Source: a virus. From it: a DNA stretch of 37,588 nt. Positions 30,993-37,588 of the stretch are shown here, piece after piece (positions within the stretch are counted from its first letter, which is position 1; the number at the start of each line of letters is the position of its first letter). Under the pieces are notes generated by a model. The model saw nothing but the letters and a program-made list of their open reading frames with translations, was not told where the DNA came from and did not search any database. The DNA lies in IMG/VR virus record IMGVR_UViG_3300046323_000406, positions 1 to 37,588 of that record. One strand, given 5' to 3'. Position numbers and translations under genes: made by a program.

Positions 30993-31824
30993 GCAGAAGA
31001 AAAACGTCAGGTCTGATTTTAACAAGGCGAGACTTGCTCTTGCTGATGTGATGCGTGAGCACCTAGCGTTTATCTCTGGTGACTTAATTTCGCAGGTAAT
31101 GAACTACTACGATAGAGCGATTCCTAGTCAGCAAATCAACGCGCCAAAACACGCAAACATTCACGGTGTGATGGCGTACAAGGAAGCTCTGCGCGATGCT
31201 ATGAGCGTTGTATCTTTAGACGCTATGGAAAAGGCACGCAAAGAAGTACCTTCGAAGAAGAAGATTCGTCTAGCAGAGTGGTCAGATGACTCACTTCACC
31301 TGGCAGAGTTTGACCGACTACCTAAGAGCGTTCAGAAAAGAATCCTAAACCAGAGCTCTTTGATTATCGAAGCACAGACGGCAGACCTTCAGAAGGCAAT
31401 CTACTTTCAATTCGGCTCAAGCTTAGACTCAACTGACAGCTTCAGTATTCTTCAAGGCGACCTAGAAGAGTCAGCTGAGGACTATATTCAAGGCGCTGCT
31501 GTGTCTGCTGGTTCAGGAACCGAGGCCGCTGCTCTTATAAATAATGCACGAAATGCATTCTTCTTCACCGACGAAGTTCTTGAAGAGATTGAAGCGTTTG
31601 AATTTGTTAACGGTGATCCGGTAAGTCCCATCTGTGAAGACTTAGCTGGGACTGTATTTCCAAAGGATGATCCAGAAGCGGCAAGATACTATCCTCCACT
31701 TCACCACAATTGCAAAAGCTTTCTCGTACCAATTTTAGTTGGAAATCTAGGCAATAAAGAAGTTGGGAAGCTTCGACCGTCATCAGAACGTCTCGAAAAG
31801 TACATCGGACTGTCCGAAGTCTAA
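30979..31824 (+). CDS. Head morphogenesis protein (Mu gpF / SPP1 gp7-like)
   Basis: A 281-residue protein. TTG 30979 is chosen because AAGG lies eight bases upstream. The C-terminal block PICEDLAGTVFPKDD followed by YYPPLHHNCKSFLVPI is the signature of the Phage_Mu_F/SPP1 gp7 family, minor head proteins involved in portal attachment or DNA ejection. The N-terminal two thirds are helical. Confidence 0.82.
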   Translation: MSNPKQKKNVRSDFNKARLALADVMREHLAFISGDLISQVMNYYDRAIPSQQINAPKHANIHGVMAYKEALRDAMSVVSLDAMEKARKEVPSKKKIRLAEWSDDSLHLAEFDRLPKSVQKRILNQSSLIIEAQTADLQKAIYFQFGSSLDSTDSFSILQGDLEESAEDYIQGAAVSAGSGTEAAALINNARNAFFFTDEVLEEIEAFEFVNGDPVSPICEDLAGTVFPKDDPEAARYYPPLHHNCKSFLVPILVGNLGNKEVGKLRPSSERLEKYIGLSEV

Positions 31825-31889
31825 CAGTCAAAAATTTTAGTCGTCGCCATATGTTGACGTCAGGTGTTTGAACGGTCACGATGAAGTGA

Positions 31890-32933
31890 ATGATTAAACA
31901 CTTCAGATCTGCACCTATTCAGTTAGGCGAGTTCGCCGCTGTACCTGAGAGTGAAATCAACACAAAGATTCAGATTCTACGAGTGGGAACCTTCCACCAT
32001 CCTGAGTACGGTGTTTTCAATATTCGAAAAGAACACCTTCTAGCTATGCAAAAGAACTTCGACGCTAAGGTACGAGGCGTTGACGTAGCTATTGATTACG
32101 CTCACGAGAGTCACAAAGAAGCTGCTGCTTGGGTAAAGGCAATCCATATTTCTGATGACGGTAACTCTTTGTGGGCAGAAGTATCTTGGACTCCACGAGG
32201 AAAAGAAACGTTGATCAAGCGCGAGTACAGATATCTAAGCGCAGACTTTACCTTCGACTATCAAGACAACGAGAGCTTAGAGAAGTTTGGACCTGTGCTA
32301 TTTGGTGCAGGTCTTACGAATAGACCAGTGGTTAAAAACATGGCACCAGCCATTGAACTTAGCGAAGGAAAGGGATTGAAAATGAAGACCGAAGAAGAAT
32401 TGGCTGCAGAAAAGGCAGCAGAAAAGGCAGCAGAAGAAAAGAAGGCCGCTGAAGATAAAGCTGCTGCTGAAAAGCTTGCTTTGCCTCCTGCACCTCCTGC
32501 TGCACCAGCAGAAGAAGATGAAAAAGAAAAAGAAATCGTTGCTCTCAAAGCTCAGCTTGAAGAAATGAAAGCTAAATGTGCTGCATACGAAATCGAAGCT
32601 GGTAAATCCAAAGCTGCTGCTGAACTCGCAGAGAGGAATTCTGCATTCAACAAACTCATGAGCGAAGGCAAAGTAGTTGAAGCACAGCGTCAAGCGTTCA
32701 TGGATAACGATGCAGTTAAACTTGCAGAATTGTCGCAGCCTGTAAATTTGGGTTCACAAGGTAATGGAGCTCCACCTCCTGCTGCTACTGGCAGCGATCC
32801 TTCCGCTGAAGTGATCAAGCTTGCTGAACAGATCCTAGTTAAAAAAGAAGCGAAAACCCTTAGCGAAGCCATTTCTAAGGCTCTGCATGAGAATCCAGAA
32901 CTCGCAAAACGAGTTAAGGAAACTAGGGCTTAA
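31890..32933 (+). CDS. Head maturation protease with scaffold domain (Mu gpI-like)
   Basis: A 347-residue protein. Residues about 20-160 (LRVGTFHHPEYGVFNIRKEH, then VRGVDVAIDYAHESHKEAA) match the Mu I protease family; the DYAHES block likely contains the catalytic region. From about residue 165 a charged, alanine- and glutamate-rich coiled coil (EELAAEKAAEKAAEEKKAAE) forms the scaffold part. The 65 bases upstream contain TTGACG with a weak -10 (CACGAT). An internal start makes a separate scaffold likely. Confidence 0.85.
   Translation: MIKHFRSAPIQLGEFAAVPESEINTKIQILRVGTFHHPEYGVFNIRKEHLLAMQKNFDAKVRGVDVAIDYAHESHKEAAAWVKAIHISDDGNSLWAEVSWTPRGKETLIKREYRYLSADFTFDYQDNESLEKFGPVLFGAGLTNRPVVKNMAPAIELSEGKGLKMKTEEELAAEKAAEKAAEEKKAAEDKAAAEKLALPPAPPAAPAEEDEKEKEIVALKAQLEEMKAKCAAYEIEAGKSKAAAELAERNSAFNKLMSEGKVVEAQRQAFMDNDAVKLAELSQPVNLGSQGNGAPPPAATGSDPSAEVIKLAEQILVKKEAKTLSEAISKALHENPELAKRVKETRA
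32382..32933 (+). CDS. Nested scaffold protein (in-frame internal start)
   Basis: ATG 32382 is in frame with the protease gene, and AAGGAAAGGG lies seven bases upstream, a strong ribosome site. It would give a 183-residue protein beginning MKTEEELAAEKAAEK, all helical scaffold with no protease domain. This mirrors Mu I and Z and lambda C and Nu3. The start site is seen; its use is inferred. Confidence 0.65.
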   Translation: MKTEEELAAEKAAEKAAEEKKAAEDKAAAEKLALPPAPPAAPAEEDEKEKEIVALKAQLEEMKAKCAAYEIEAGKSKAAAELAERNSAFNKLMSEGKVVEAQRQAFMDNDAVKLAELSQPVNLGSQGNGAPPPAATGSDPSAEVIKLAEQILVKKEAKTLSEAISKALHENPELAKRVKETRA

Positions 32934-32964
32934 ATTTTAAATTAAAGAAAAGGAGAAATAAGAA

Positions 32965-33330
32965 ATGGCATCAACTCAAGAACCAATCATTCAAACCTTC
33001 CTAGCTGGAGGCGCGATCGTAAAAGGTCACGCTGTGAAAATCAGCGCAAACGATGGCAAAACTGTTATCGAATGCACTGCAGCTACTGACAAAGGATGTG
33101 GCATCGCTCAAAGCGACGCTGCTTCCGGCGCTCCTGTAGAAGTAGCTGTAGGAGGCGGTGCAAAATGCCTCGCTCAAACCACCGTAGCAATCGGTGATTT
33201 GCTTGCTTCGCACACTGACGGAACCATCAAACCAACCACGACTGCGAACGATCGAGTACTAGGCGTTGCTATGCAATCCGCTGTAGTAGGCGATATCTTT
33301 TCAGCAAACATTCACATCAGCAATTACTAA
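32965..33330 (+). CDS. Head decoration protein (DUF2190-like)
   Basis: A 121-residue protein, glycine-, alanine- and threonine-rich, with the beta pattern of small decoration proteins (VKGHAVKISANDGKT, then CGIAQSDAASGAPVEVAVGG). It lies between scaffold and capsid genes, as is usual. It would stabilise the expanded capsid. Confidence 0.75.
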   Translation: MASTQEPIIQTFLAGGAIVKGHAVKISANDGKTVIECTAATDKGCGIAQSDAASGAPVEVAVGGGAKCLAQTTVAIGDLLASHTDGTIKPTTTANDRVLGVAMQSAVVGDIFSANIHISNY

Positions 33331-33359
33331 AAAGAATTTTAGGGAAGGGGAAGAAATAA

Positions 33360-34295
33360 ATGTCACAGTTAAGAGCACAAGTAGATAAACTTCTGACCAA
33401 AGTCAGCAGTGGTTATTTTCCAAAGGGATATGTAAGCGAGGCAGTTTTGCCTTTGATTCAAGTAAAGCAGTATTCTGGTTTGCTTGGTAAGTACGGTCAG
33501 TCACACCTCCGCATCGAGAACTCGATCAAAGGTGGTCGTGGTAAATACCGTCGCGTTGAGACCCTAGCTCGTAGCACCACTACCTACTTGGTAGAAGGAC
33601 ACGGCCTTGAAGGTTTCGTTTCTAAAGAAGACTACGCGAACGTCGAAGAGCCATTCGATGCAGAGAAAGACGAGACCATTGGTCTTACCACCTCTCTCTG
33701 GCTTGAGAAGGAAAAGGTTCTCGCTGATTCATTGTCTGACACTGCAATCATCACAAGCAACACCACGCTTGCTGGTACTGCTCAGTTCTCTGACTATGAC
33801 AATTCGGATCCTATCGCAGTCTTTTCGACCGCTCGTGAGACGATCATGGGTAACGTAGGCATGATGCCTAACATTGCTATTCTTGACATCCTTGTCTGGA
33901 ACAAGCTTCGTTTCCACCCACAAATGCTTGATGCTCTCGGGTTCAAGTACGACCGTCCAGGCGGTCTTCGTGAAGACGAATTGGCTTCTGTTCTCGGCGT
34001 TGATAAAGTTCATCTTGCGATGGCTCGTTACAACAGCGCTAAAGAAGGTCAAGCTGACGTTCTTTCTGCTTGCTGGGGCAAGCACATTGTATTCGCAGTC
34101 GCTCCTGATTCTGCTGCACCTCAGCAAATCAGTCTCGGCTATCGCGTTCAAATCGCTGGTAGTGAACCTCGTAAGGTTTACAAATGGGACGTTAACAATC
34201 CTCCTGGCTCGAAAGCTATCCTCGTTGAAGACGAGTATGACTTCTTGCTGTCGAATGTTGGCGCTGCATACCTGATCAAGAACTCGATTGCGTAA
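33360..34295 (+). CDS. Major capsid protein
   Basis: A 311-residue protein. The start MSQLRAQVDKLLTKVSSGYF, the middle LGKYGQSHLRIENSIKGGRG and the C-terminal WDVNNPPGSKAILVEDEYDF are typical of an HK97-fold capsid protein in Mu-like and related heads. A strong AAGGGGAAG site precedes it, and a rho-independent terminator follows the stop, in keeping with high expression. Confidence 0.88.
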   Translation: MSQLRAQVDKLLTKVSSGYFPKGYVSEAVLPLIQVKQYSGLLGKYGQSHLRIENSIKGGRGKYRRVETLARSTTTYLVEGHGLEGFVSKEDYANVEEPFDAEKDETIGLTTSLWLEKEKVLADSLSDTAIITSNTTLAGTAQFSDYDNSDPIAVFSTARETIMGNVGMMPNIAILDILVWNKLRFHPQMLDALGFKYDRPGGLREDELASVLGVDKVHLAMARYNSAKEGQADVLSACWGKHIVFAVAPDSAAPQQISLGYRVQIAGSEPRKVYKWDVNNPPGSKAILVEDEYDFLLSNVGAAYLIKNSIA

Positions 34296-34312
34296 TTAGT
34301 TAGTAAAACTTT

Positions 34313-34345
34313 GGGGCTTGGGCTCTATGCTCAAGTCCCATTTTC
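34313..34345 (+). terminator. Rho-independent terminator after the capsid gene
   Basis: An 11-base-pair stem with two G-T wobbles (34313-34323 with 34329-34339) and a five-base loop is followed by ATTTTC. It lies 18 bases after the capsid stop codon. Confidence 0.75.
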
Positions 34346-34364
34346 ATAAGAAGGAAGCACGAAA

Positions 34365-35027
34365 ATGAGATACCTAATTTCAATTCTGATGCTTTTTACA
34401 GTTGCGGTTAAAGCTTCTCCTGTAAAGCGTCAGTTTCAAGACATGAAATACCCTACACAAGCAGCGATCGAGCGTCAGGTTTGGACTGATCCTTTACTTG
34501 CTGTTGCTACTCGATTGAGCACAGCTGCTTCTGGTGCAACATCTGCAGCGATTGCTACTTTGTCGTCGTTCTCTGCTCAACCTGATCAACCTCGCAACAT
34601 TGTCATCACTCCTGCTGGGACTACGACTGACATTGAGGCTTGTGTGATTGTGGTTAACGGCACGAACTTCTTCGGAGCTGCTATCAGCGAAAACTTCACG
34701 TTCGCAGCAAACGACACAGCAGCTCAGACTGGCGCTAAAGCGTTTCAGTCTGTAACCTCTGTAGTTTTCCCTGCTAACTGTGAGTCCGGTGCATTCGCTG
34801 CTACATGGAACATTGGGACAGGCGCTAAGCTTGGTCTTAAGCGTTGCATGAATCAAGCTGGTGATATGTTCCACGGTGTTGTGGCTGGTGTTAAAGAAGG
34901 CACAGCTCCTACAATCGTTGCAGATGCAGATGAGATTGAGAAGAACACTGCTTCGTTCAACACTGCACTAGATGGAAGCAAGGACGTTGACTTATTCTTC
35001 GTTCAGAACTTCCGTTGTTTCCCTTAA
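34365..35027 (+). CDS. Capsid-associated-family protein with a signal peptide
   Basis: A 220-residue protein. The first 18 residues (MRYLISILMLFTVAVKAS) form a signal peptide with a likely cleavage after KAS. The mature part (VWTDPLLAVATRLS, then PRNIVITPAGTTTDIEACVI) resembles a family of beta-sandwich proteins often encoded beside siphovirus capsid genes. Export is unusual for a virion protein. It follows the terminator, so expression may be reduced or have its own promoter. Confidence 0.65.
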   Translation: MRYLISILMLFTVAVKASPVKRQFQDMKYPTQAAIERQVWTDPLLAVATRLSTAASGATSAAIATLSSFSAQPDQPRNIVITPAGTTTDIEACVIVVNGTNFFGAAISENFTFAANDTAAQTGAKAFQSVTSVVFPANCESGAFAATWNIGTGAKLGLKRCMNQAGDMFHGVVAGVKEGTAPTIVADADEIEKNTASFNTALDGSKDVDLFFVQNFRCFP

Positions 35028-35036
35028 GGAGTTCAC

Positions 35037-35243
35037 ATGAAACATTTCGCATTGTGTAACTTTAATTGTGGGTTCCTCAAGCGTAAGGCTGGAGAAGAAA
35101 TCTCACAAGAGAAGTTTCTAGAGATGAAGACGGCAAAGCTAGACCTCAGTTCGTTAGTTCGTTCTGAGGGTTCTGAAGAGCCTACTCAGTCTGTAGAAAA
35201 GGAATTGGTTCAAGAAGAGCCAAAGAAAAAAGGTAAGAAATAA
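35037..35243 (+). CDS. Small unknown head-tail region protein
   Basis: A 68-residue protein starting MKHFALCNFNCGFLKRKAGE with a polar, lysine-rich end (EEPKKKGKK). It is preceded by AAGGAG and overlaps the connector gene by one base. A small head-tail region protein is expected here; no family is recognised. Confidence 0.55.
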   Translation: MKHFALCNFNCGFLKRKAGEEISQEKFLEMKTAKLDLSSLVRSEGSEEPTQSVEKELVQEEPKKKGKK

Positions 35244-35677
35244 TGGCGTATGCGACACAGGAAGAAATAGAAGGGGACTTCAAGAACGTTACGTTCACGA
35301 CGGCTACCTCTGTGACTACTGCTGATGTCGCACGTTTTATTGATGAAGCAAGCGCGTTGATCGATGCAAAGGTAGGTATGGTTTACACTGTGCCTGTTAC
35401 TGGTCCCAACGCGCTGCTTGTTTTGAAAACTATATGTATTGACCTTGTTTGTCCTCGCATCAAACGCATTCTCGATGTGAAGACTGGCGCAGAAGAGACC
35501 GAGCAAGGCGTTAAAGGTACCGTTGAAGGCGCTGCAATGCGAAGGCTCAACGATATTGTAGCTCGTAAGCTTTTACTCTCAGACGCAGTATCTCTTGAAG
35601 CAGGCGAAGGTGTATCGTCTTACGCTGTGAATAACTCCCTAGAACATACGTTTAAAAAAGGGGAGAGGCAGTGGTAA
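35243..35677 (+). CDS. Head-tail connector (DUF1320/gp36-like)
   Basis: A 144-residue protein (MAYATQEEIEGDF..., with VARFIDEASALIDAKVGMVY). The helical start followed by an LVLKTICIDLVCPRIKR block is the pattern of the Mu gp36/DUF1320 connector family. It would sit under the portal and link head and tail. Confidence 0.75.
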   Translation: MAYATQEEIEGDFKNVTFTTATSVTTADVARFIDEASALIDAKVGMVYTVPVTGPNALLVLKTICIDLVCPRIKRILDVKTGAEETEQGVKGTVEGAAMRRLNDIVARKLLLSDAVSLEAGEGVSSYAVNNSLEHTFKKGERQW

Positions 35678-36199
35678 ATGGCGTTTACATCGTATTCAGT
35701 CGATAACGATAAAGTCTTCCGCGAGACTCTTGACCGCGTTTCAGAAGAAGTTTCAGACTTAACTATTCCACTCACCCTCATTTCTAAAGATTTTTATAAG
35801 TCAGAAGCGGCTATTTTTAAGCTCTCTGGTCCTGGGAAGTACCAAGACCTTGCTCCTTCGACGAAGAAACGAAAGCAAAAAGAAGTCGGTTTTGTTTATC
35901 CGATTTTAAAAAGAAGCGGCGTGTTAGCTGATTCGATGACGGATCCTACGAACTCGAACGCTATTAATTTCATCGCAAATAAGAACACATTGGTTATTGG
36001 GACGAGAGTTCCTTGGGGTGTGTACCACCAGTCAGACGAAGCACGTTCTAAAATACCGCTCAGGAAGTTCTTGTTTATTGGTCCTGAAGCTTCACAGTTC
36101 GCCACCAGTGAGCAGCAGGGTCGCCTTGAGCGCTGGGTAGGTATCTTGAATGGATTCCTTGCACAGAAGCTCCAGCAGCTAGGCAAGGTGCAGTCATGA
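35678..36199 (+). CDS. Tail completion / virion morphogenesis protein (Mu gpG-like)
   Basis: A 173-residue protein. The part IFKLSGPGKYQDLAPSTKKR and the later PILKRSGVLADSM and WGVYHQSDEARSKIPLRKFL match the phage virion morphogenesis (gpG) family, which finishes tail or head-tail joining. It abuts the connector gene and overlaps the next by four bases. Confidence 0.8.
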   Translation: MAFTSYSVDNDKVFRETLDRVSEEVSDLTIPLTLISKDFYKSEAAIFKLSGPGKYQDLAPSTKKRKQKEVGFVYPILKRSGVLADSMTDPTNSNAINFIANKNTLVIGTRVPWGVYHQSDEARSKIPLRKFLFIGPEASQFATSEQQGRLERWVGILNGFLAQKLQQLGKVQS

Positions 36200-36669
36200 G
36201 AAAAGACGCTGAAGGTATTTTAGACCGTATCATTGCGGTCGTTAAGGCAGAGCTGAACACGAAGATCACGGCTATCAACGCTGAGAAGAATGACTCCGTT
36301 GTTCTTGATGCGATCGATGACATGGCTTACGCGGTTCAAGAGCTCAACGGCACTGTGCAAAACTATGATCCTTTTGTTTTGGTCGGCATAGACAACATTG
36401 AGAGCGTTGGTAAAGGTCCGATGACCTCCGAGCTTATCTCACTGACTGCTGTCGTAATTTTGGCAGATGCTGGTGAAGACTCAGAGATAGTTCGAAGACT
36501 TCTCAGGTACAATCGATGCCTGAAGGATTGTGTTCAAAACAATTGGTCGGATGCACACATGGGAACTCGTTTCGAGATTTCAAGTTTGGTTCCGATTCAG
36601 TTCAAGCTTGCTAACAGTAGTAAACTGTATCGGGCTGTAGGTATTCAAATTAAGACAGGCATAGGTTAA
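36196..36669 (+). CDS. Tail terminator protein
   Basis: A 157-residue protein in the usual place between the gpG-like gene and the tail tube gene. No strongly diagnostic motif is seen; the alternating strands and length suit a lambda gpU/Mu gp37-type tail terminator that caps the growing tail. The assignment is by context. Confidence 0.6.
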   Translation: MRKDAEGILDRIIAVVKAELNTKITAINAEKNDSVVLDAIDDMAYAVQELNGTVQNYDPFVLVGIDNIESVGKGPMTSELISLTAVVILADAGEDSEIVRRLLRYNRCLKDCVQNNWSDAHMGTRFEISSLVPIQFKLANSSKLYRAVGIQIKTGIG

Positions 36670-36694
36670 TTTAATTTAGGAAGGGAGATTTAAC

Positions 36695-37567
36695 ATGGCA
36701 CTATCAGCACCACGGGCATTTTTCGGAGTTCACTCCGTAGCCCCATACAACAGAACGACGGGGATTTTCTACGGCATTATGAAGGTCGTACAAGGTTCTT
36801 CTCTCGAGTTGACCAGCGAAATCATCGAGCTCAGCGGAGGAAGCCAGAAGTTTCCTTGGGCAGTTGAGAACGGATCTATGAACGCTGAGATGAGCCTGAA
36901 GGTTTCTCAGTTTGAAGACTTCATGTTTGAATTGTTCCTCGGTAAAGCACCTACGGCAAACGCTGCAGAAGCAAACGGTAACGTTTCAACTGCTGTTGAC
37001 GTATTCGGTGGTTCTATCATCGACGTCGCAAACGGTATCTCTGGAGTATCTTTGACTGCAGCTGACCAGGCTGACCTCAAGTTCGGCAAATATATCATCG
37101 TAGCTACGGCTGCTGGTACTGCTGACGTGTTCTTGAGCTCAGACGTTGACTTCGCACGAGGTAGCGACGGCAGCTATACGAGCGACTTGCTCAAAATCTT
37201 CTCGATCGACGTTAGCGCTGCGACTGCAGTAAATGCTGCTTACGGTTTGACCTTCACGAAGGTTGGAACCCCAGCATTCACCGTAGGTCACACTGCAGAG
37301 TTCTACGTTCGTCCTGTGAACACGAAGTCAATGACTGTACGTGTAGGTGCTTCGGCATCTCAGACGCTTCCTGAGTTCGGCGCTATGGTTTACGCTCAAC
37401 AGCGTGGCGATGACGCTCTTCTGGAGCTCGACGTGTTTCGTTGTAAGGCTTCTGGAATGCCTATCGGCTTCGAGAAGTTCGCATTCGCAGAGACAGAGAT
37501 CAAAGTTAAGTGTTTCTACGACAGTGCTAAAGATGGCGTGTTTGATTTACGCCATGTTCAAGTTTAA
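36695..37567 (+). CDS. Major tail tube protein
   Basis: A 290-residue protein beginning MALSAPRAFFGVHSVAPYNR, with beta-rich content and an alanine-rich middle. It is preceded by AAGGGAG. The order (terminator protein, tube protein, then chaperone across the join) is the standard siphovirus order. No sheath gene follows, so the tail is not contractile. It stops 21 bases before the window edge. Confidence 0.8.
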   Translation: MALSAPRAFFGVHSVAPYNRTTGIFYGIMKVVQGSSLELTSEIIELSGGSQKFPWAVENGSMNAEMSLKVSQFEDFMFELFLGKAPTANAAEANGNVSTAVDVFGGSIIDVANGISGVSLTAADQADLKFGKYIIVATAAGTADVFLSSDVDFARGSDGSYTSDLLKIFSIDVSAATAVNAAYGLTFTKVGTPAFTVGHTAEFYVRPVNTKSMTVRVGASASQTLPEFGAMVYAQQRGDDALLELDVFRCKASGMPIGFEKFAFAETEIKVKCFYDSAKDGVFDLRHVQV

Positions 37568-37573
37568 TTAGTC

Positions 37574-37588
37574 GGGGACGGGTGTGGG
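37574..37588 (+). other. G-rich right end matching the left end
   Basis: Three G runs (GGGG, GGG, GGG) sit at the right edge, and three more (6-8, 10-12, 17-19) sit at the left edge. The last eight bases, GGTGTGGG, equal the first eight. If the ends are joined, the stretch satisfies the usual four-run pattern for a G-quadruplex. The repeat may equally be a short assembly overlap. Confidence 0.5.

Noticed and set aside
32298-32693. A 131-codon minus-strand frame rich in phenylalanine and cysteine
   Set aside because: It mirrors the lysine/glutamate-rich scaffold coding on the plus strand.
1-37588. CRISPR arrays, integrase, transposase and CI-type repressor
   Set aside because: No regularly spaced repeats and no protein with the expected motifs were found by eye, so lysogeny is not supported though not excluded.

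Overview
This window looks like a complete or nearly complete genome of a tailed double-stranded DNA phage with a long non-contractile tail (siphovirus type), about 37.6 kb. The map appears to be circular but cut open inside the structural operon. The major tail protein ends 21 bases before the right edge and the tail chaperone starts 293 bases from the left edge, so the head-to-tail gene order continues across the join. The first and last 8 bases are identical. The host cannot be read from the sequence. Lipoprotein signals, an L,D-transpeptidase-type lysis enzyme and a transglycosylase point to a Gram-negative host. Signal-peptide-bearing fibre proteins make a Bdellovibrio-like host a weak guess only.

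Layout. (1) 1-7653: terminator, a minus-strand ribbon-helix-helix (RHH) gene, tail chaperone with a -1 frameshift, tape measure, distal tail proteins and three tandem collar-domain proteins plus a fourth relative. (2) 7670-12629: exported fibre-like protein, small lipoprotein, YkuD-type peptidoglycan enzyme, holin-like and spanin-like genes, short fibre-linked genes. (3) 12629-16208: a 927-residue mosaic fibre and small coiled-coil or membrane genes. (4) 16135-18962: ParB-methyltransferase fusion, HNH endonuclease, lipoprotein and small unknown genes. (5) 18963-19447: the only long stretch without a convincing gene, carrying promoters and operator-like dyads. (6) 19448-26855: early-type genes: Gp157 family, ERF annealing protein, metallophosphoesterase (minus strand), lipoprotein transglycosylase, deoxynucleotide monophosphate kinase, many small unknown genes, winged-helix protein, HNH nuclease and RusA resolvase. 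(7) 26856-37567: operator-rich promoter, two RHH genes, small and large terminase, Mu-type head module (DUF935 portal, gpF-like protein, protease with nested scaffold, decoration protein, capsid protein), terminator, then an exported capsid-associated-family protein, connector, tail completion, tail terminator and tail tube.

How it works together. The head module belongs to the Mu-like lineage but there is no transposase, no integrase and no CI-type repressor, so a lytic life is the simplest reading. No polymerase, primase, helicase or initiator is recognisable. DNA handling rests on ERF, Gp157, HNH and RusA, so replication is probably done by host enzymes and joined by annealing and resolution. 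Nearly everything is on the plus strand. The two exceptions are an RHH gene (51-242) and the metallophosphoesterase (21592-22512).

Most notable points: a classic -1 frameshift in the tail chaperone; two virion-type proteins with N-terminal signal peptides; four predicted lipoproteins; an exact tandem heptad operator (GTACATA twice) in front of one RHH gene with another copy in front of the distant minus-strand RHH gene; and a 485-base non-coding region with operator-like palindromes.
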